Assembly (NCBI GenBank): GCA_963678675.1
Contig: OY783196.1
Coordinates: 16,300,138-16,364,137, forward strand
Direction of reading: 5' to 3'
Origin: Xiphydria camelus
Taxonomy: Eukaryota; Arthropoda; Insecta; Hymenoptera; Xiphydriidae
DNA: 64,000 nt
Part shown: positions 10,741 through 21,733 of the stretch, one piece after another
Layout: the number at the start of each line of letters is the position of its first letter
How positions within the stretch are numbered: the first letter of the stretch is position 1
Made by a program: the position numbers and the translations under genes
The notes under the pieces: generated by a model
What the model was told of the DNA's origin: nothing
Database searches by the model: none
What the model saw: only the letters and a program-made list of their open reading frames with translations

Positions 10741-11426
10741 TTTATCACCAACCTTGAGTTCTGGGAGATTTCTGGCAGACCGATTGTAGTAATACTTTTG
10801 AACAGCCTGTGTTTACCCTGTAACTCTTTCTTGACACCCGTAGGTAGCTTTGGACTCAAATGACTAGTGAGTACTGGTATCTTGGTACGAAGTCTTCGTC
10901 CAGCGCACAGCTGACTTGGACTTACACTCATACCCTTCACCGGTGTGTATCTATAATCCAGTAACATGGTAAATAAGTCGGCATTACCTGTAGCCGCTCT
11001 GCGAAGCATATTTTTTGCAATTTGTACCGCTCGCTCTGCCATTCCGTTTGACTGAGGATACCGGGGACTGGAGGTCGTTAGCTCGATGTCCCACTCTTTG
11101 GCGAAAGTCTTGAACTGGTAGCTGTTGAATGGCATGTTGTCAGATACCAACTCCTCCGGTACTCCCAGCCTTGAGAAGACTTCTTTCAATTTATAAATAA
11201 CAACATCTGCTGTTTTCCTATTAAGCTTGAGTAACTCCAACCACTTGGAATAATAGTCCACTATTACCAAGTACGATGTACCACCGAAATCCAGAATATC
11301 AGTGGCAACTTTCATCCATGGCCTCATAGGAATCTCATGAGATATCGACGGTTCTTTCCTGTTGCTTCGTCTGAGTTGTTGACAAATTGAACAGCCAGAA
11401 ACCATCGACTCTATCTGACTGGACAT
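10731..11426 (-). pseudogene. Integrase core
   Basis: Zinc-binding CC of the HHCC finger (CSICQQL) is followed by the DDE core: first D in VATDILDF with VDYYSKWLEL, second D in LVSDNMPFNS, and E in QSNGMAERAVQ. The histidines of the finger (LHEGHLG) lie in the neighbouring frame 11335-11859, so a shift near 11430 separates them. It would insert the cDNA into the host genome. Confidence 0.9.
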
Positions 11427-11859
11427 GCCGGGCCAAAAAAGTAAACTTCTTGCATTTTTCTTCTCCCAAGTGACCTTCGTGAAGAATTTTCAACATTTCC
11501 CATCGCATAGACGTAGGGACTACTAAGCGGTCCTCCATAAACACCAAGTCGTCATCGACTGAAATTACCTCCCGGTAATTCCAGTACGGCTCAGCTCCCA
11601 GCGTTACAGTCTGTATGTACTCCGGCCAGCCATTTTGGTCATAGTATATTAGCCTCTGGAGAGTTTTGTCGCTTTTTGTTGCCTCCTGAATAGCCCTACG
11701 CTTCGCTGAGCTGACTGCTAGATGCTTGCTGACTGAGTGTACTGCCGCATTCAGCTCTGCATCCTCACACACTGGTGTTCGTAGGAATGCCCTAGATAGA
11801 GTATCTGCCAAAAACATTTGCTTGCCTGGAACATACTGCACAATTAAATTATATCTCAT
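11335..11859 (-). pseudogene. RNase H end and connection to integrase
   Basis: The start, YNLIVQYVPGKQMFLADTLS, is the conserved end of the RNase H domain in Gypsy polyproteins. The middle is the connection region, and LHEGHLGEEKCKKF carries the integrase finger histidines. Frames change at both borders (near 11860 and 11430), so the polyprotein is broken twice here. Confidence 0.85.
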
Positions 11860-13268
11860 CAGCTTATAAGCATTAATTGCATTCGGCCCGATACTTTATT
11901 GATGTCCTTCTTCACAATTGTTACCAGTGGCTTGTGGTCAGTATGTATTGTGACCTGTACACCGTAAACATATTGATGAAAGTGTTGCATTCCAAACACT
12001 ATCGCTAAGAGCTCTTTCTCAATTGGCGCATACCTTTGTTCAGTTTCAGTGAGCGATCTAGAGGCATACACAATGGGATGTGAATCTTGTAACAGCGCAG
12101 CTCCAAGCCCGTGTTTCGAGGCATCTGTCTGTACGGTGAGAGGCTTCTTTGGATCGTAGAATGCCAGAACTGGAGCTGTTGTCAGCTTTTCTTTCAGGAT
12201 TTTAACTGCATCACTCTGCTCACGACCCCATGTCCATTCAGTGTCCTCTTTCAGCAAAACTCTTAACGGTGCAGTTATGACTGACATGTTTGGAATGAAA
12301 CGTGCTAAGTAATTGACTGTACCTAGAAATCGTCTTAACTCGTCCTTATTTGTTGGCTCATCCATGTTGGTTATTGCTCTAACCTTTTCCGGGTCTGGTT
12401 TCAAACCGTCTTTGGAAAAAATATGACCAACATAAGGTACCTCAGTCAACCGAAGTTTCATTTTCTTCTTGTTAAATTTTACATTATTTTCTTTGGCTCT
12501 TTGAAGCACCCTCCTCACTATTTTGTCGTGTTCCTCTTCATTTTCAGCCGCAATAATTATATCATCAGCGACACATGGCACTCCTTCAATGTCACCGAAC
12601 GTTTGTTCGACTCTCTCTTGAAAAACTTCTGGCGCTGGCGCTAAACCAAACGCTAATCTCAAGAATTTGAATCTTCCAAACGGAGTATTAAACACACATA
12701 AGTCTGTACTGCGCTCTGTTAGCTTTAACTGCCAAAACCCATCCTTCATGTCAAGTACTGTGAAAATTTTTTTTCCGTTCATCCTCGCAGCTACATCTTC
12801 GGTCGTTGACATTTTGTACTGTTCCCTCATTATATATTCATTAAGATCACTCGGATCAAGACACAATCGCAGAGATCCGTCCTTCTTTTCAACAATGACT
12901 AGACTATTAACCCATTCAGTTGGTTTATCAACTTTGGCAATAATACCCAGCTTTACAAGTGCTTCTAGAGTGCTCTTCAACTTGTCATGTATAGCGAATG
13001 GTACCTTCCTGGGCGGGTGAACTACTGGTTTGGCATTCGGCCTTATCTTGATATCGTATTCGAAAGGAAACTCCCCCACGCCAGTAAATACCTCCTTAAA
13101 TTCTTCCTCGATTGACTCCAACAGCTTATCACGCTGCACAATATCTACTCTCCTCACTAAATCCAACGCACGGCAACCTGGAAAGCCTAGCAATGGGGTT
13201 GACGCAACATCTACCACTACAAAATCCAGCCTCTCTCTCTCTCTCTCCTTCCATTGTCCCGTTCGCAC
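11859..13268 (-). pseudogene. Reverse transcriptase and RNase H of the Gypsy element
   Basis: About 460 intact codons. RT motifs: WVNSLVIVEKKDGSLRLCLD, FTVLDMKDGFWQL (first Asp), FKFLRLAFGLAPAPEVFQ, and the active site CVADDIIIAA with the DD pair preceded by A instead of the more common Y-x pattern. RNase H follows with VQTDASKHGLG, the catalytic E in APIEKELLA and IHTDHKPL. The N-terminus carries a short run of Arg-Glu from a small GA repeat (13233-13247) beside the frameshift with the protease. Longest clean frame in the window. Confidence 0.95.
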
Positions 13269-13588
13269 ATCAAATTGACCTCCCCGATCGGTTTGACTGT
13301 GAATTCTCCAAACGACGTTAGCGTGGTCCTTGTTTTACCCACATCAAGGTGAAACTCATCCAAAATTTACTTCGAAATAATATTGACTTCAGCACCCGTG
13401 TCCAACTTGAATTTAACGTTTGTTCCTTTAATCTTTAAATCCACGTACCAAGCTTTTCCATTCTCCTCTGAATTCTTCGAGATTTCATCAATAAAAAAAT
13501 GATCCGCCTCAAACTGTTGGTTATTGTCGGAGCTTCTGTAGTTCTCTGATACTTCATTAACAGCACTTTTTTTTGCATACCTTAGCAA
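13268..13588 (-). pseudogene. Aspartic protease of the Gypsy element
   Basis: WYVDLKIKGTNVKFKLDTGA contains the active-site DTGA of retroviral-type proteases. The frame stops at 13367-13369, and the remaining protease sequence (FHLDVGKTRTTLTSFGEF) continues in another frame down to 13268. The upstream frame change coincides with an eight-T run on the plus strand (13567-13574). Confidence 0.85.
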
Positions 13589-13589
13589 A

Positions 13590-13690
13590 ATGATTCAGTC
13601 CTTTACAATTCCTGCATTGTTGTCCGTAAGCCGGACATTTTCTCGGTTGATGCTTATAACCACAGAACTTGCATTCAAAAGTATTCGATG
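13590..13690 (-). pseudogene. Nucleocapsid zinc knuckles
   Basis: Minus-strand translation gives two CCHC knuckles: CKFCGYKHQPRKC (with one residue fewer than the canonical spacing before His) and CRNCKGLNHFAKVC. They lie between gag and protease, where nucleocapsid is expected, in the frame that follows a stop at 13779. Confidence 0.8.
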
Positions 13691-13778
13691 GCTCTGCTTG
13701 CTCTTCAGTTTTCTTACTGCTCTGATGAGGTGTCTTTTTAACTGCACTAACCTCTACTGTTTCTTGTAAAATTTTAAC

Positions 13779-14327
13779 TTATTTATCACTGATTTCATTT
13801 ACTCTGCACATTTCTATAACTTTTTTCAATGTTACATCTGTCTCTCTCAGTAGTCTACGTTGCAAAGCTCTATCTCTTATTCCACAGATTATCCTGTCTC
13901 GAATTAAACCGTCCTTTTGTTCGCCAAAATCACACGTCATTGCTGCTGTTCTCAATGTAGTCAGGAACGTGTCAAAATTTTCACCTTCTTTTTGTGCCAC
14001 TTGAACAAAATTAAACCTCTCTACAGTTTGATTAACTTTTGGCAAGCAATATTTCTCAAATTTTTGCAGAACATCTTTCAAGACTTCAGGTTTTTCATCT
14101 GCGTATTCAAACGTGTTAAAAATTTCCATTGCATCATCACTCAACAAATTAAGTAAGATGGCGACGCGTCTTTTGTCTGTTACCGTTTTGTCAGTGAGTC
14201 CAGTAGCTTCCAAATAATTTTCAAAACTTTTCTTCCAATTTTTCCACACAATATGCAGATCATTCGATCCTTTCAGATCCAACGGGGGTGGCGGTCTTAA
14301 TGACGCCTCAATTCCAATCTTCTACAT
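13779..14327 (-). pseudogene. gag capsid protein
   Basis: The frame 13779-14282 reads MDLKGSNDLHIVWKNWKKSF, then FLTTLRTAAMTCDF and IRDRIICGIRD, the pattern of the Gypsy retrotransposon gag domain. The likely original start is the ATG at 14325-14327, followed by a TAG at codon 2 and then in-frame GIEASLRPPPPL, typical of gag N-termini. Thus the gene is killed at its second codon. It would form the particle shell. Confidence 0.85.
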
Positions 14328-14416
14328 GTTTCCTCTCTTTTCCTGCTTTTTGTTCCTATAGTCTGATTAATCGTGCTACTTATTCAATTTCAGTCCTCCT
14401 TGTATCGGTGAGACTT

Positions 14417-14436
14417 CAGTTTCACTTCTGACACCA
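14417..14436 (-). other. Primer-binding site
   Basis: On the minus strand TGGTGTCAGAAGTGAAAC lies directly after the 5' LTR. It begins with TGG, the complement of a tRNA CCA end. The tRNA is not assigned. Confidence 0.75.
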
Positions 14437-14615
14437 TGTGATAGTTCTGTGACAGATATAGGTAATGAATATTTATTATAAAGAAAAATAGAACATGTGT
14501 CTCTGTTACAATCTGCTGGCTCATGCCGTAATGTCGGCCTCCTAATTGACTCTCCCATGTGTCCGTCTGGTGGTGCCCTCTATACTCTTACACTCTACTT
14601 ATACTATCTGTCACA
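14437..14615 (-). repeat. 5' LTR of the Ty3/Gypsy element
   Basis: The 179-bp copy is nearly identical to 10150-10324, with TG/CA ends and target ACTAC following at 14616-14620. Confidence 0.93.
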
Positions 14616-14637
14616 ACTACCGTATGTTAGAAATATA

Positions 14638-15203
14638 CAGGGTGTTCGGAAAAAACACCGACACAGAAATAGGGGTGATAGGTTACGTCATAACAAGTAT
14701 TTTGATATAAGGGACCTATACCCGCAAGCGCCCCCTTCTGGAGATATCAACTTTTCAAGTTTATAACGACCGAGGTTGATCAAAGTAGAATAATAAGAAA
14801 CGTATCAAGATGGTAACGAATATTTAATTTTACGAGATACACAAACAATGTACGAGCAAATGCTCAAAATGACGGCCACCCATGTCTATTCAACATCGGA
14901 AACGATTCTGGATAGATGTGCCACTGCGCAAGCTGCTTGCGGAAAGGATAACCGCTTAGCTCAAGTCCTTTTACTTTTCGAAGATGATGCGGATACAAGG
15001 AGTTTTCATTTGTTTTTCAATTGTACAGGTAGACAAAAAACTAAATATTATTCTACTTTGATCAACCTCGGTCGTTATAAACTTGAAAAGTTGATATCTC
15101 CAGAAGGGGGCGCTTGCGGGTATAGGTCCCTTATATCAAAATACTTGTAATGACGTAACCTATCACCCCTATTTCTGTGTCGGTGTTTTTTCCGAACACC
15201 CTG
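14638..15203. mobile_element. 566-bp TA MITE with 155-bp inverted repeats
   Basis: The ends CAGGGTGTTCGGAAAAAAC are inverted, flanked by TA (14636-14637, 15204-15205). Arms 14638-14793 and 15048-15203 match closely. The centre is unique and its frame 14848-15150 is not conserved coding. Ends of the CAGGGTG type with TA targets recur at 42339, 42449 and 47627. Confidence 0.92.
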
Positions 15204-15452
15204 TATATTTCTCGATAAATTCTCGAATGTTGCAAAATATCATAGAAACATTTCGGAATCATTACATCGAAAGATCTCCTCGATAAGATACAGCTCGATA
15301 AGATTGTACTTGTCAGGGCTGAATTATATGAGGTTTTTATAATTATTTTAGGAAGTCTCAGAAAAATACAGGTGCAGCATAATATAGATCTGTGCTAGAA
15401 AGAATAAGGAATAACCTTCGACGAGCATTCGGGCTGTGGCAACAGAGGTTAG

Positions 15453-15677
15453 AATCAGCAAGACCATGGCAGGGAGGATATTGAAGGATGGACGCACGTC
15501 CATGCACTCGAGGCAGCAAATCTAACTCGCGGAATGAACCAATGCAGCTGGTTCTTGGAACAACAAGTGGACGATCCCTCGTTCGAAAGAAACCCCCTCG
15601 GGTTCGCACATGATTTGGAGTCCTTCTGGGTGGAATTGAATAGCAGCACGTTTATTTCTGTAACAGATTATAAATAA
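15453..15677 (+). CDS. Unrecognised 74-codon open frame, possible terminal exon
   Basis: A frame opens right after a possible splice acceptor (AGAGGTTAG, ending at 15452) and ends with TAA at 15675-15677. It includes GWTHVHALEAANLTRGM, then SFERNPLGFAHDLESFWVEL. Codon and residue usage look protein-like (W, F, D/E balance) and no inverted repeat explains it. An alternative upstream frame reads RRAFGLWQQRLESARPWQG. I cannot name a family. It could be a captured host exon or a TE fragment. Confidence 0.3.
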   Translation, partial: NQQDHGREDIEGWTHVHALEAANLTRGMNQCSWFLEQQVDDPSFERNPLGFAHDLESFWVELNSSTFISVTDYK

Positions 15678-15694
15678 CAAAATGTTATCCAGCA

Positions 15695-15835
15695 TTTCAC
15701 TATTTAAAATATAGTATGAAGGAGGAAATATATCAATAGAGAAAAACTAATGTTAAAGTAATTACTTGATTATTGTGATCCAATTCAATTGCATCTGCTA
15801 TTCTTCTGCCACGGCTTTGATGGAGAAGGAACATC
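15695..15835 (+). repeat. Diverged copy of the 9690-9820 repeat
   Basis: GAGGAAATATATC, GATCCAATTCAATTGCATC and TTCTGCCACGGCTTTGATGG align with 9690-9820. The flanks of the LTR element (10113-10145 and 15215-15245) are also inverted relatives, so this was one nested block. Confidence 0.6.
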
Positions 15836-17190
15836 AAATTTATTTGTTAATCTATCGATTCACCCCATGCTCGCATGACGCTGAAAACAAAAAATTGAAT
15901 GAACACAAAGATATTTGTCCTTCCATCGAAAGTGAGGTTAAAGTTATCAGATGGCAATTAAACTTATCTAATGGGAATTCTTCTGAGACCGTCTCCTTTC
16001 CTGCTCTTGATGCACAGGCAACTAGAGAAAAATACCACTGCATCCGTTGATTATCACGATTAAACGAAAAAAATACAAACGATTATTAAACTATACGGAG
16101 CGTCTGTCACATTCACCACTATTGAGATTCATTACACCGATTGCACTGAATTATCACTTTTTATTAACAAGCGCGTCTGAGGATCGAAATAAACGCGAGG
16201 GAAATCGTTACGCGAATGGAAATATTTTATTCACTTTGAAAACCATGACCAAACATTCAAGGAATATATTCTCTCATACACTCTCACATACATTTGATGG
16301 CGTATGCGTGTACCCGCATCTGTGTAGACATTTCGGATCATGGCCGACTATCGCCGAAGATAGACGGAATTAGAGTGACATTTTGACATATATATATTGC
16401 CCGAGAAATCGGATTCTCGACTTTCAGCCGGCAGGGGCGTGGCTTAGCGTCGCTAAGGGCGAATCTCTGTTAATATTTAACTTATAACATTTATTCTGGT
16501 CTCTATCAATAGAGAATAGTCGATTTATATGGCGTAACTAAGCACAGTGTTGGTTATAACCGTACATTTATTGAGAAAATTCGATGTAAAATTTGAGGGG
16601 TGAAGGGGGCAGACATTTTTCCTGTAAAGATACACGGGTGCTCACTCGCTGCGACAGCGCTCTCGGCGTCGTTCTGACGAACTACTTGAATGAACATGCC
16701 GCGAGACACTACCGTGTCTCTTGATAATTATTATACGTAAAATTAATGTAGAAAATAGAGTTAAATGACCGGCTAGTATACGTATACTATACGTTTATTA
16801 GTTGCAGACGTAAAATATAAGTACATTATACGCGCGTATAATATACATTTTAAATTTTCTATAAGTATTGAAATGAAAAATATACGTAAGTAATACGTAG
16901 TGTGTCATGTGGGATTGAATTGTGTGTTACCTACACCTTTTGTTGTACCTGGCCATCCATTTTCGAAATAAATTTTCTATCCGTATATAGCTGTGCTTAT
17001 TTGAAAGAAATAACTTAACCTAACCTAACACTAATTGAACCTACTCCAATGCTCTATAGAACTCGTGATCATGAGAAGTGCGTCGCTGTATGCGTTACCC
17101 ACGCCCGGGTCCTCTCGAATTTTGGCATACTTCCCGCACCTGGTGCTAAGATGGTTATGTTGAAGCTCATGCGCCATGCAGCCGCTACCC
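15836..17190. other. No recognised gene
   Basis: Open frames of 94-108 codons exist but show no known motif. There are AT-rich self-complementary stretches around 16735-16900 (TATACGTATA, CGCGCG). Nothing supportable beyond that. Confidence 0.5.
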
Positions 17191-17194
17191 TATT

Positions 17195-17510
17195 AGCCCA
17201 GTAACTTTAGAGTTTCACTTCTCAAAAAGTCGCAGCACAAGCAGGATTTTTGCATACACCTTCATTGAAGTATTATAAATAACGTGTAAAAAGTCCCCAT
17301 CGATATCGTGAACGCTTCAAAAGTTATACGGGGGTCAAAGGTCAAAAAATTGGTTTTTCGTTATTATTTCGCTTGCTATTGGTTGGATGATAATTTTTCT
17401 GGTTACAAAAGTTGTAGATAAAAAAAATACTCTACAAGAAAGGTTTTTACATTTTCCACGTAGGAGTTACCGTTTCCACATTATACGCCGCATAAAGAGT
17501 CAACGTGATG
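17195..17510 (+). repeat. Dispersed repeat R1, copy 1
   Basis: Matches 40248-40560 in inverse orientation over about 310 bp (AGTCCCCATCGATATCG, GGTCAAAAAATTGGTTTTTC, CACGTAGGAGTTACCGTTTC). Non-coding. Confidence 0.85.
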
Positions 17511-17515
17511 AAATG

Positions 17516-17768
17516 TAGCATGGAAGTAAAATCCGGGCTAAGTGCCAAAAAGCAAGTTTTGAGATATGCAGTTCTGAAAGCTAGCAAGCAAGCAAGCTTT
17601 GCAGCAAGCAAGATTCTTGTGGCAATTAATTGAACTAGATTTTGAAGGATCTAGACATAGCCCATTTTTTACAGCGTATTGGGGTTTTTACATAGTCCAC
17701 TTTTTAGCACTTAACTCAATTTTTCATATTCTGGCACTTAGCCCGGATTTTACTTCCATGCTACAAAT
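17516..17768. mobile_element. 253-bp hairpin-ended MITE
   Basis: TAGCATGGAAGTAAAATCCG followed by GGCTAAGTGCC at 17517-17550 is inverted at 17730-17766. Contains a short AGCAAGC tandem run (17581-17612). Confidence 0.8.
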
Positions 17769-17917
17769 AGTGCTGCAATAGCAGATGAGTCATAAAGCGT
17801 CAAAGTCAACAACCTCGAAGCGCAGTAAGGATCATCTGTCACGTATTATAAAGCAAGTATTCCGTCGCATGATAGATGGAATTCTGAAGGTTGGCTCGTT
17901 CTTTTTAATACCATCGA

Positions 17918-18032
17918 TTATAAATTAATTTAACTTAACTTTCATTAAGTAATAATCAGGCCAAACATCCCCAAGAATAGCTACACGTCTGCTTATTACC
18001 TAATGAAAGGTTAAGTTAAATTAATTTTAAAC
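17918..18032. repeat. Small palindrome
   Basis: Two arms, AAATTAATTTAACTTAAC and its inverse with CATTAAGTAATAA/TTATTACCTAATG, are separated by about 35 bp. Probably a MITE remnant. Confidence 0.65.
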
Positions 18033-18390
18033 TACTACAGGCAACAGAAATGTTATCTTAAGAATCGATTATAAATACCTCGCCGACCTGGAGTTAATCT
18101 CGCCATCGAAAAAGGAGTACAATTTGACGAACGTAGGTTGCGGTCATGGTCCCGCACTTATCCCGGAAAGATTAATTAATTACCTAACGGTGTTCGGAAA
18201 AGTCCGTCTTTTGCAGAACTTCATTAATCGATTCCGTTATAATTCGAACGTTAATTCAGCCTTGTAAGGAGGAGAAATTACGAATTCAATAGATGACTAA
18301 TCGGCTCCTCGATCCTTTTCCAACTTTCGCCAGACTCGCGGGAGAGTATGGGCACCCTTTGCCTCTGTTAACCCCGCCGCACATTGATAG

Positions 18391-19122
18391 TCCAGTAAAA
18401 ATAGCTCTGAACCTAACATTATGAGTCTCCTGGCTGAATTTGAGATTGAAGTTACATGAAGGTGTTTCAAAACTAGCCCCAAAATTCCAATATTCGCAAC
18501 CCCTCGGAAGCCGAGAAAAATAATAAAAACCACCCCCGGAGACCATTTTTTTTTAAATATTTCGCGAAGACTAAAGAAAATGAAAAAATTGTTTAAATAA
18601 AAGTTGTAAAGTAGGTGAAAATACGTAAAAAAGTTCTATGACTTTTTCATTTTTATGCAATATCCTAAGCGCTATGAGGGGATAAGATGTTGGAATAATT
18701 CGAAGACTTTAAAAAATCGTAAGAAATTGAAAAATGCATATTTGTTACTTTCTTTTATATCAATTCACGTAGAAAGGTTGAATCTACATTCTCAGAGAAT
18801 TTTTTTTTATTTTGAGCATTTTGTATTAACAGTATCGTTCTTCAAAATTTTTACATTTCAAAATTTGTACAAGAACATTTTTTTTTTTAATTTTAAAAAT
18901 CACCATTCGATTCCTCGTAAAATCACCTTCAGAAAAGTTCTTGGTGACTTTTTCGAACAGGCTATATTTTTCGAGATACGTTTAATTAAAGTTTCGGGGA
19001 GAGAGTTCTTATTTTACAACCACGGGCCGAAGGACAGAAATATATGTCCGCTCCGTTCCCACCGGTCCGATGGAACGCACATGCGTCAGCACCTAAGCAG
19101 AATGAATGGAAGTGAGAAGAAA
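18391..19122 (+). repeat. Dispersed repeat X, copy 1
   Basis: Starts with TA then GTCCAGTAAAAATAGC. Related copies at 38308-39013 (inverse) and 50995-51570. Shared blocks include CCACCCCCGGAGACCAT, ATCCTAAGCGCTATGAGG and GTTTCGGGGAGAGAGTTC. All copies end near CATGCGTCAGCACC. Frames inside are not conserved proteins. Confidence 0.85.
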
Positions 19123-19350
19123 ATTATAGTGTCGCACCGCTCTCACTCACGTCGCCCTGACGTTTGTGTGCGCTCGCTGCTGCAGTTGCTGCGAGTGTCA
19201 GTGAGACTGAGGGTTGCTCTCGGCCTTCCGGACGTTGCAGGGGTTTCGTAGCATCCCGACCATGAATACCTCGCCAACCTAGTAGCCCAGGCAGTATGCA
19301 TTATCTTATTTCCATTAGCGTCTTTCCAGCGCCTCCTAGATAAACGGTTC
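19122..19350 (+). repeat. Subterminal block shared with the 6-kb palindrome
   Basis: ATAGTGTCGCACC, CGTCGCCCTGACGTTTGTG, GCTGCTGCAGTTGCTGCG and ACCATGAATACCTCG recur at 27003-27245 and, inverted, at 31670-31915. A short piece recurs at 36690-36725. It therefore belongs to a mobile family. Confidence 0.8.
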
Positions 19351-19425
19351 TACTTTTGGTTGATCAACGAAATTGATTCAATTTCATTGAACAGTGCTTT
19401 GAGAAACAAATTTTTGAAAATCGCG

Positions 19426-19790
19426 TCGCGCGCGCGTTCCAAGTGTCTGGAATTGGCGTACATTATATCACCAATAGGCCAGTGCAATTAAGGTCGCTCG
19501 TGGAACAAAATGCCCTAAAGCTGATTTATGCGGGATTATTTTGCTTTTATGGCCCTGATTAACATACTAAAAGTCCCCATCCCTCCGAGGGTGCAAACAA
19601 CCCCAAAACTACCCCTAAAGGTACATTTTTTTAGTTTCTCTCAAATATCTTAAAAACGGTTATTTTTTTTTTAAATGGAAGAGACCAAAATGAAAGCCAA
19701 TAAAATTACCTACAAAATGATATATAGCTGTGCATAATTTGTTCGAAACCAGTGGCGAGCTGGAAGCGTTTAAAATTGCGAAACGTACAT
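19426..19790 (+). repeat. Dispersed repeat shared with 35165-35430 and 60155
   Basis: Begins with GCGTCGCGCGCGCGTTCC, identical to the end of the tRNA-armed element at 60155-60936. It continues into a block (GGAACAAAATGCCCTAAAGC, CCCCATCCCTCCGAGGG) that is inverted at 35165-35430. Confidence 0.75.
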
Positions 19791-19937
19791 TCACCCTCAA
19801 TATTACGTTTTACGGAGTGAAAATACTCCCAATTAGTTTATTCAAGACAATAGAATGTTAGAACATTGTGAAAAAAGTAAAAAACATATATTATAATAAA
19901 TATAAATATACATAGAAAATAAAAAATATATAAAAGT

Positions 19938-19938
19938 A

Positions 19939-20017
<79 letters not shown>

Positions 20018-20018
20018 G
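19938..20018. repeat. (TA)n microsatellite ending in TATG repeats
   Basis: About 65 bp of AT dinucleotides followed by three or four TATG units. Confidence 0.97.
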
Positions 20019-20350
20019 TTAAAATATGTTACGTTCGTGGCGTGCAGCAAGTTTCCGAAGATGATGAAGATTTTTCAATACTCAAAAATGATTAATTGGT
20101 TTGAATTGTTCTGTTTAGAACAATTGAAATTTAAATTATTAATCACTTGGAGAAAATCCAATCAAAATTAGGCCAGTAGCGTGTAGTGAAGTTTTAAAGT
20201 CGATTCAAAAATGGCTATTAATATGGCTAAAGGATCGTATCTATTATACTAAAGGTACCTATATATTAAATATTTATTTTCCTACGCACAAGAAACAATT
20301 TACATTCAATAGTCGTACTTACATTAAAGTATCTGTGTACAATAGAAAAT

Positions 20351-20644
20351 CTAAATAAAATCTTTTTCGTCATCTTCGTTTTCAGTGGGTTCAAATATAT
20401 TGCTACAAGACTGTCCTTGACATTGCCCACACAGATTTGAACAGTTTAGACCAGATTTCTTACACTTACACAGCTTTCCACAATCAGTCTTACAATTACA
20501 GAATATCAATTTTAGGATGAATTCTGGTGCAATTGGTTTGTTGGTCGTTATTGGTAAAAGAAGATCTCCCTGGTTTCTCCATCCCCAAGAGGTAGCTTCC
20601 AACTCATTTTCCAGCCATTCCTGGATTTGATAATATACCCTCAA
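20351..20644 (-). pseudogene. CXC cysteine-rich C-terminus
   Basis: FCNCKTDCGKLCKCKKSGLN followed by CSNLCGQCQGQSC gives the regular Cys spacing of Tesmin/TSO1-like CXC domains, which bind DNA through zinc. Before it is YYQIQEWLENELEATSWGW, conserved in the copies at 28517-30014. The acidic tail (EPTENEDDEKDF) also has a counterpart there. Confidence 0.75.
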
Positions 20645-21060
20645 ACACTGTGCTGAGCGGCTGCGTCTGTTGTCGGTGGTAAAGAAGCTAATGAGAAGTT
20701 TGTACTTAAACTCTGTCTTGATACATTGTTATGAAATTTGAAAAAGCGTAGCTGATTTAGCATTTTTACTGACTTTCCGGCACCATACAAAGCCAATAGA
20801 AACTCTTCTCCAATAGCAACTATAGCCTTCTTATCTGCAGTGGGATTTTTAAAAATGGCTACTTTGGCTTGTAGGTCCTGATGTTTCTCTAAAAGCCTAT
20901 ATGTAGACAACTTTCCTTTTTTATAAATTGCCGAGGTAGTATCACATCCAGAAATGGCATGGGAAAATAAAATCGAAGCACGCATAGTACCTATCTTATT
21001 TTGAAGCGCATTTATGTTCGTTGTTTTATTAGGTTTTGCAGTTTTGCCGGGTCTTAACAT
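20641..21060 (-). pseudogene. Linker block with HAISGCDTTSAIY
   Basis: The region between nuclease and CXC. The block ILFSHAISGCDTTSAIYKKG looks strongly conserved in style (invariant-looking GCDT). LLEKHQDLQAKVAIFKNP matches LEKNPALQKSVSIY at 29240-29300. The start and end overlap the neighbouring frames, showing small indels at 21060 and 20642. Confidence 0.65.
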
Positions 21061-21656
21061 ATAAATATATTGTCCGTTTTTGATTTGAATAACAGTAATA
21101 CCATTAAATCAGTATCTTCGCCAACCAATGTTACCGATTTTTCTAACTTTCTTGCTTCAAGAACTTTCTTCACTATGAGTGTATCTGCATTCCCATTTGC
21201 TTGGAAAACTTTAATACCAGCTGTTTCGAGATGTTGGCTTAGTTGTGAAATAAACAACTTTTTATTGTTTTCATTTGAAAAAAATCGGGGCTGATTAATG
21301 ATTGCCATGTTGTCCTCAGAAAACACAATGTCAGAGCACGTGGTTCTTTCATATCGACGTATTTGTTCTTGCATTTTTGTAGAAAGGTAATTTCCATACC
21401 CATCAAAAACAACAAAACATTTTTTCCCATAATTATAAAAGATGTAATTTACATATTGCTTATATATGACACTGTAAGTTGCCGGAAATTGCCAATTAAT
21501 TTTATGAAGCAAGTATCCGCCATCAATTACGAAAAAAGTATTTTCAGGAATGATATGCGATGGCGTGCATTTCTTATCAAATAATCCAAGCAATGCTGAT
21601 TTTTTTGTTTTTTGGAAAGTTCCATTATCGAATAGCGACAATGGATATGGTGCCAA
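21054..21656 (-). pseudogene. FEN1/XPG-like PIN nuclease domain
   Basis: Acidic motifs appear in the order expected for the XPG/FEN1/asteroid group: FFVIDGGYLLHK, KCFVVFDGYGNYLSTK, then ANGNADTLIVKK and VTLVGEDTDLMVLLL. The last two resemble the metal-binding E/DAD and SEDSD-like signatures. One expected acid may be N (GNAD). Family members cut structured DNA using two metal ions. The match is by motif, not by search. Confidence 0.6.
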
Positions 21657-21733
21657 CTCATAGCATAAACACTCCTTTAAATCTTCTTGGGATTGATAAG
21701 TACATAAAATTCTATTAAAAAGTTGACTTGGGT

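Larger units (their letters stand above)
10150..14615 (-). mobile_element. Ty3/Gypsy LTR retrotransposon, complete but inactivated
   Basis: Two LTRs (10150-10324, 14437-14615) begin TGTGA and end TCACA, and the 5-bp target ACTAC is duplicated at 10145-10149 and 14616-14620. On the minus strand, in order: primer-binding site, gag, zinc knuckles, protease, RT, RNase H, integrase, polypurine tract. The order RT-RNase H-integrase defines Ty3/Gypsy, and the RT active site VADD suggests a Mag/SURL-type clade (inference). The 4466-bp element has no env. At least five frameshifts or stops break it. The LTRs are similar but not identical, so the insertion is not brand new. Confidence 0.93.

Noticed and set aside
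13567..13574. Programmed frameshift between nucleocapsid and protease
   Set aside because: The homopolymer position is suggestive, but the element has several other indels, so simple decay is as likely.
14848..15150. 100-codon ORF inside the TA MITE
   Set aside because: The 3' half lies in the inverted arm, and no motif is present.
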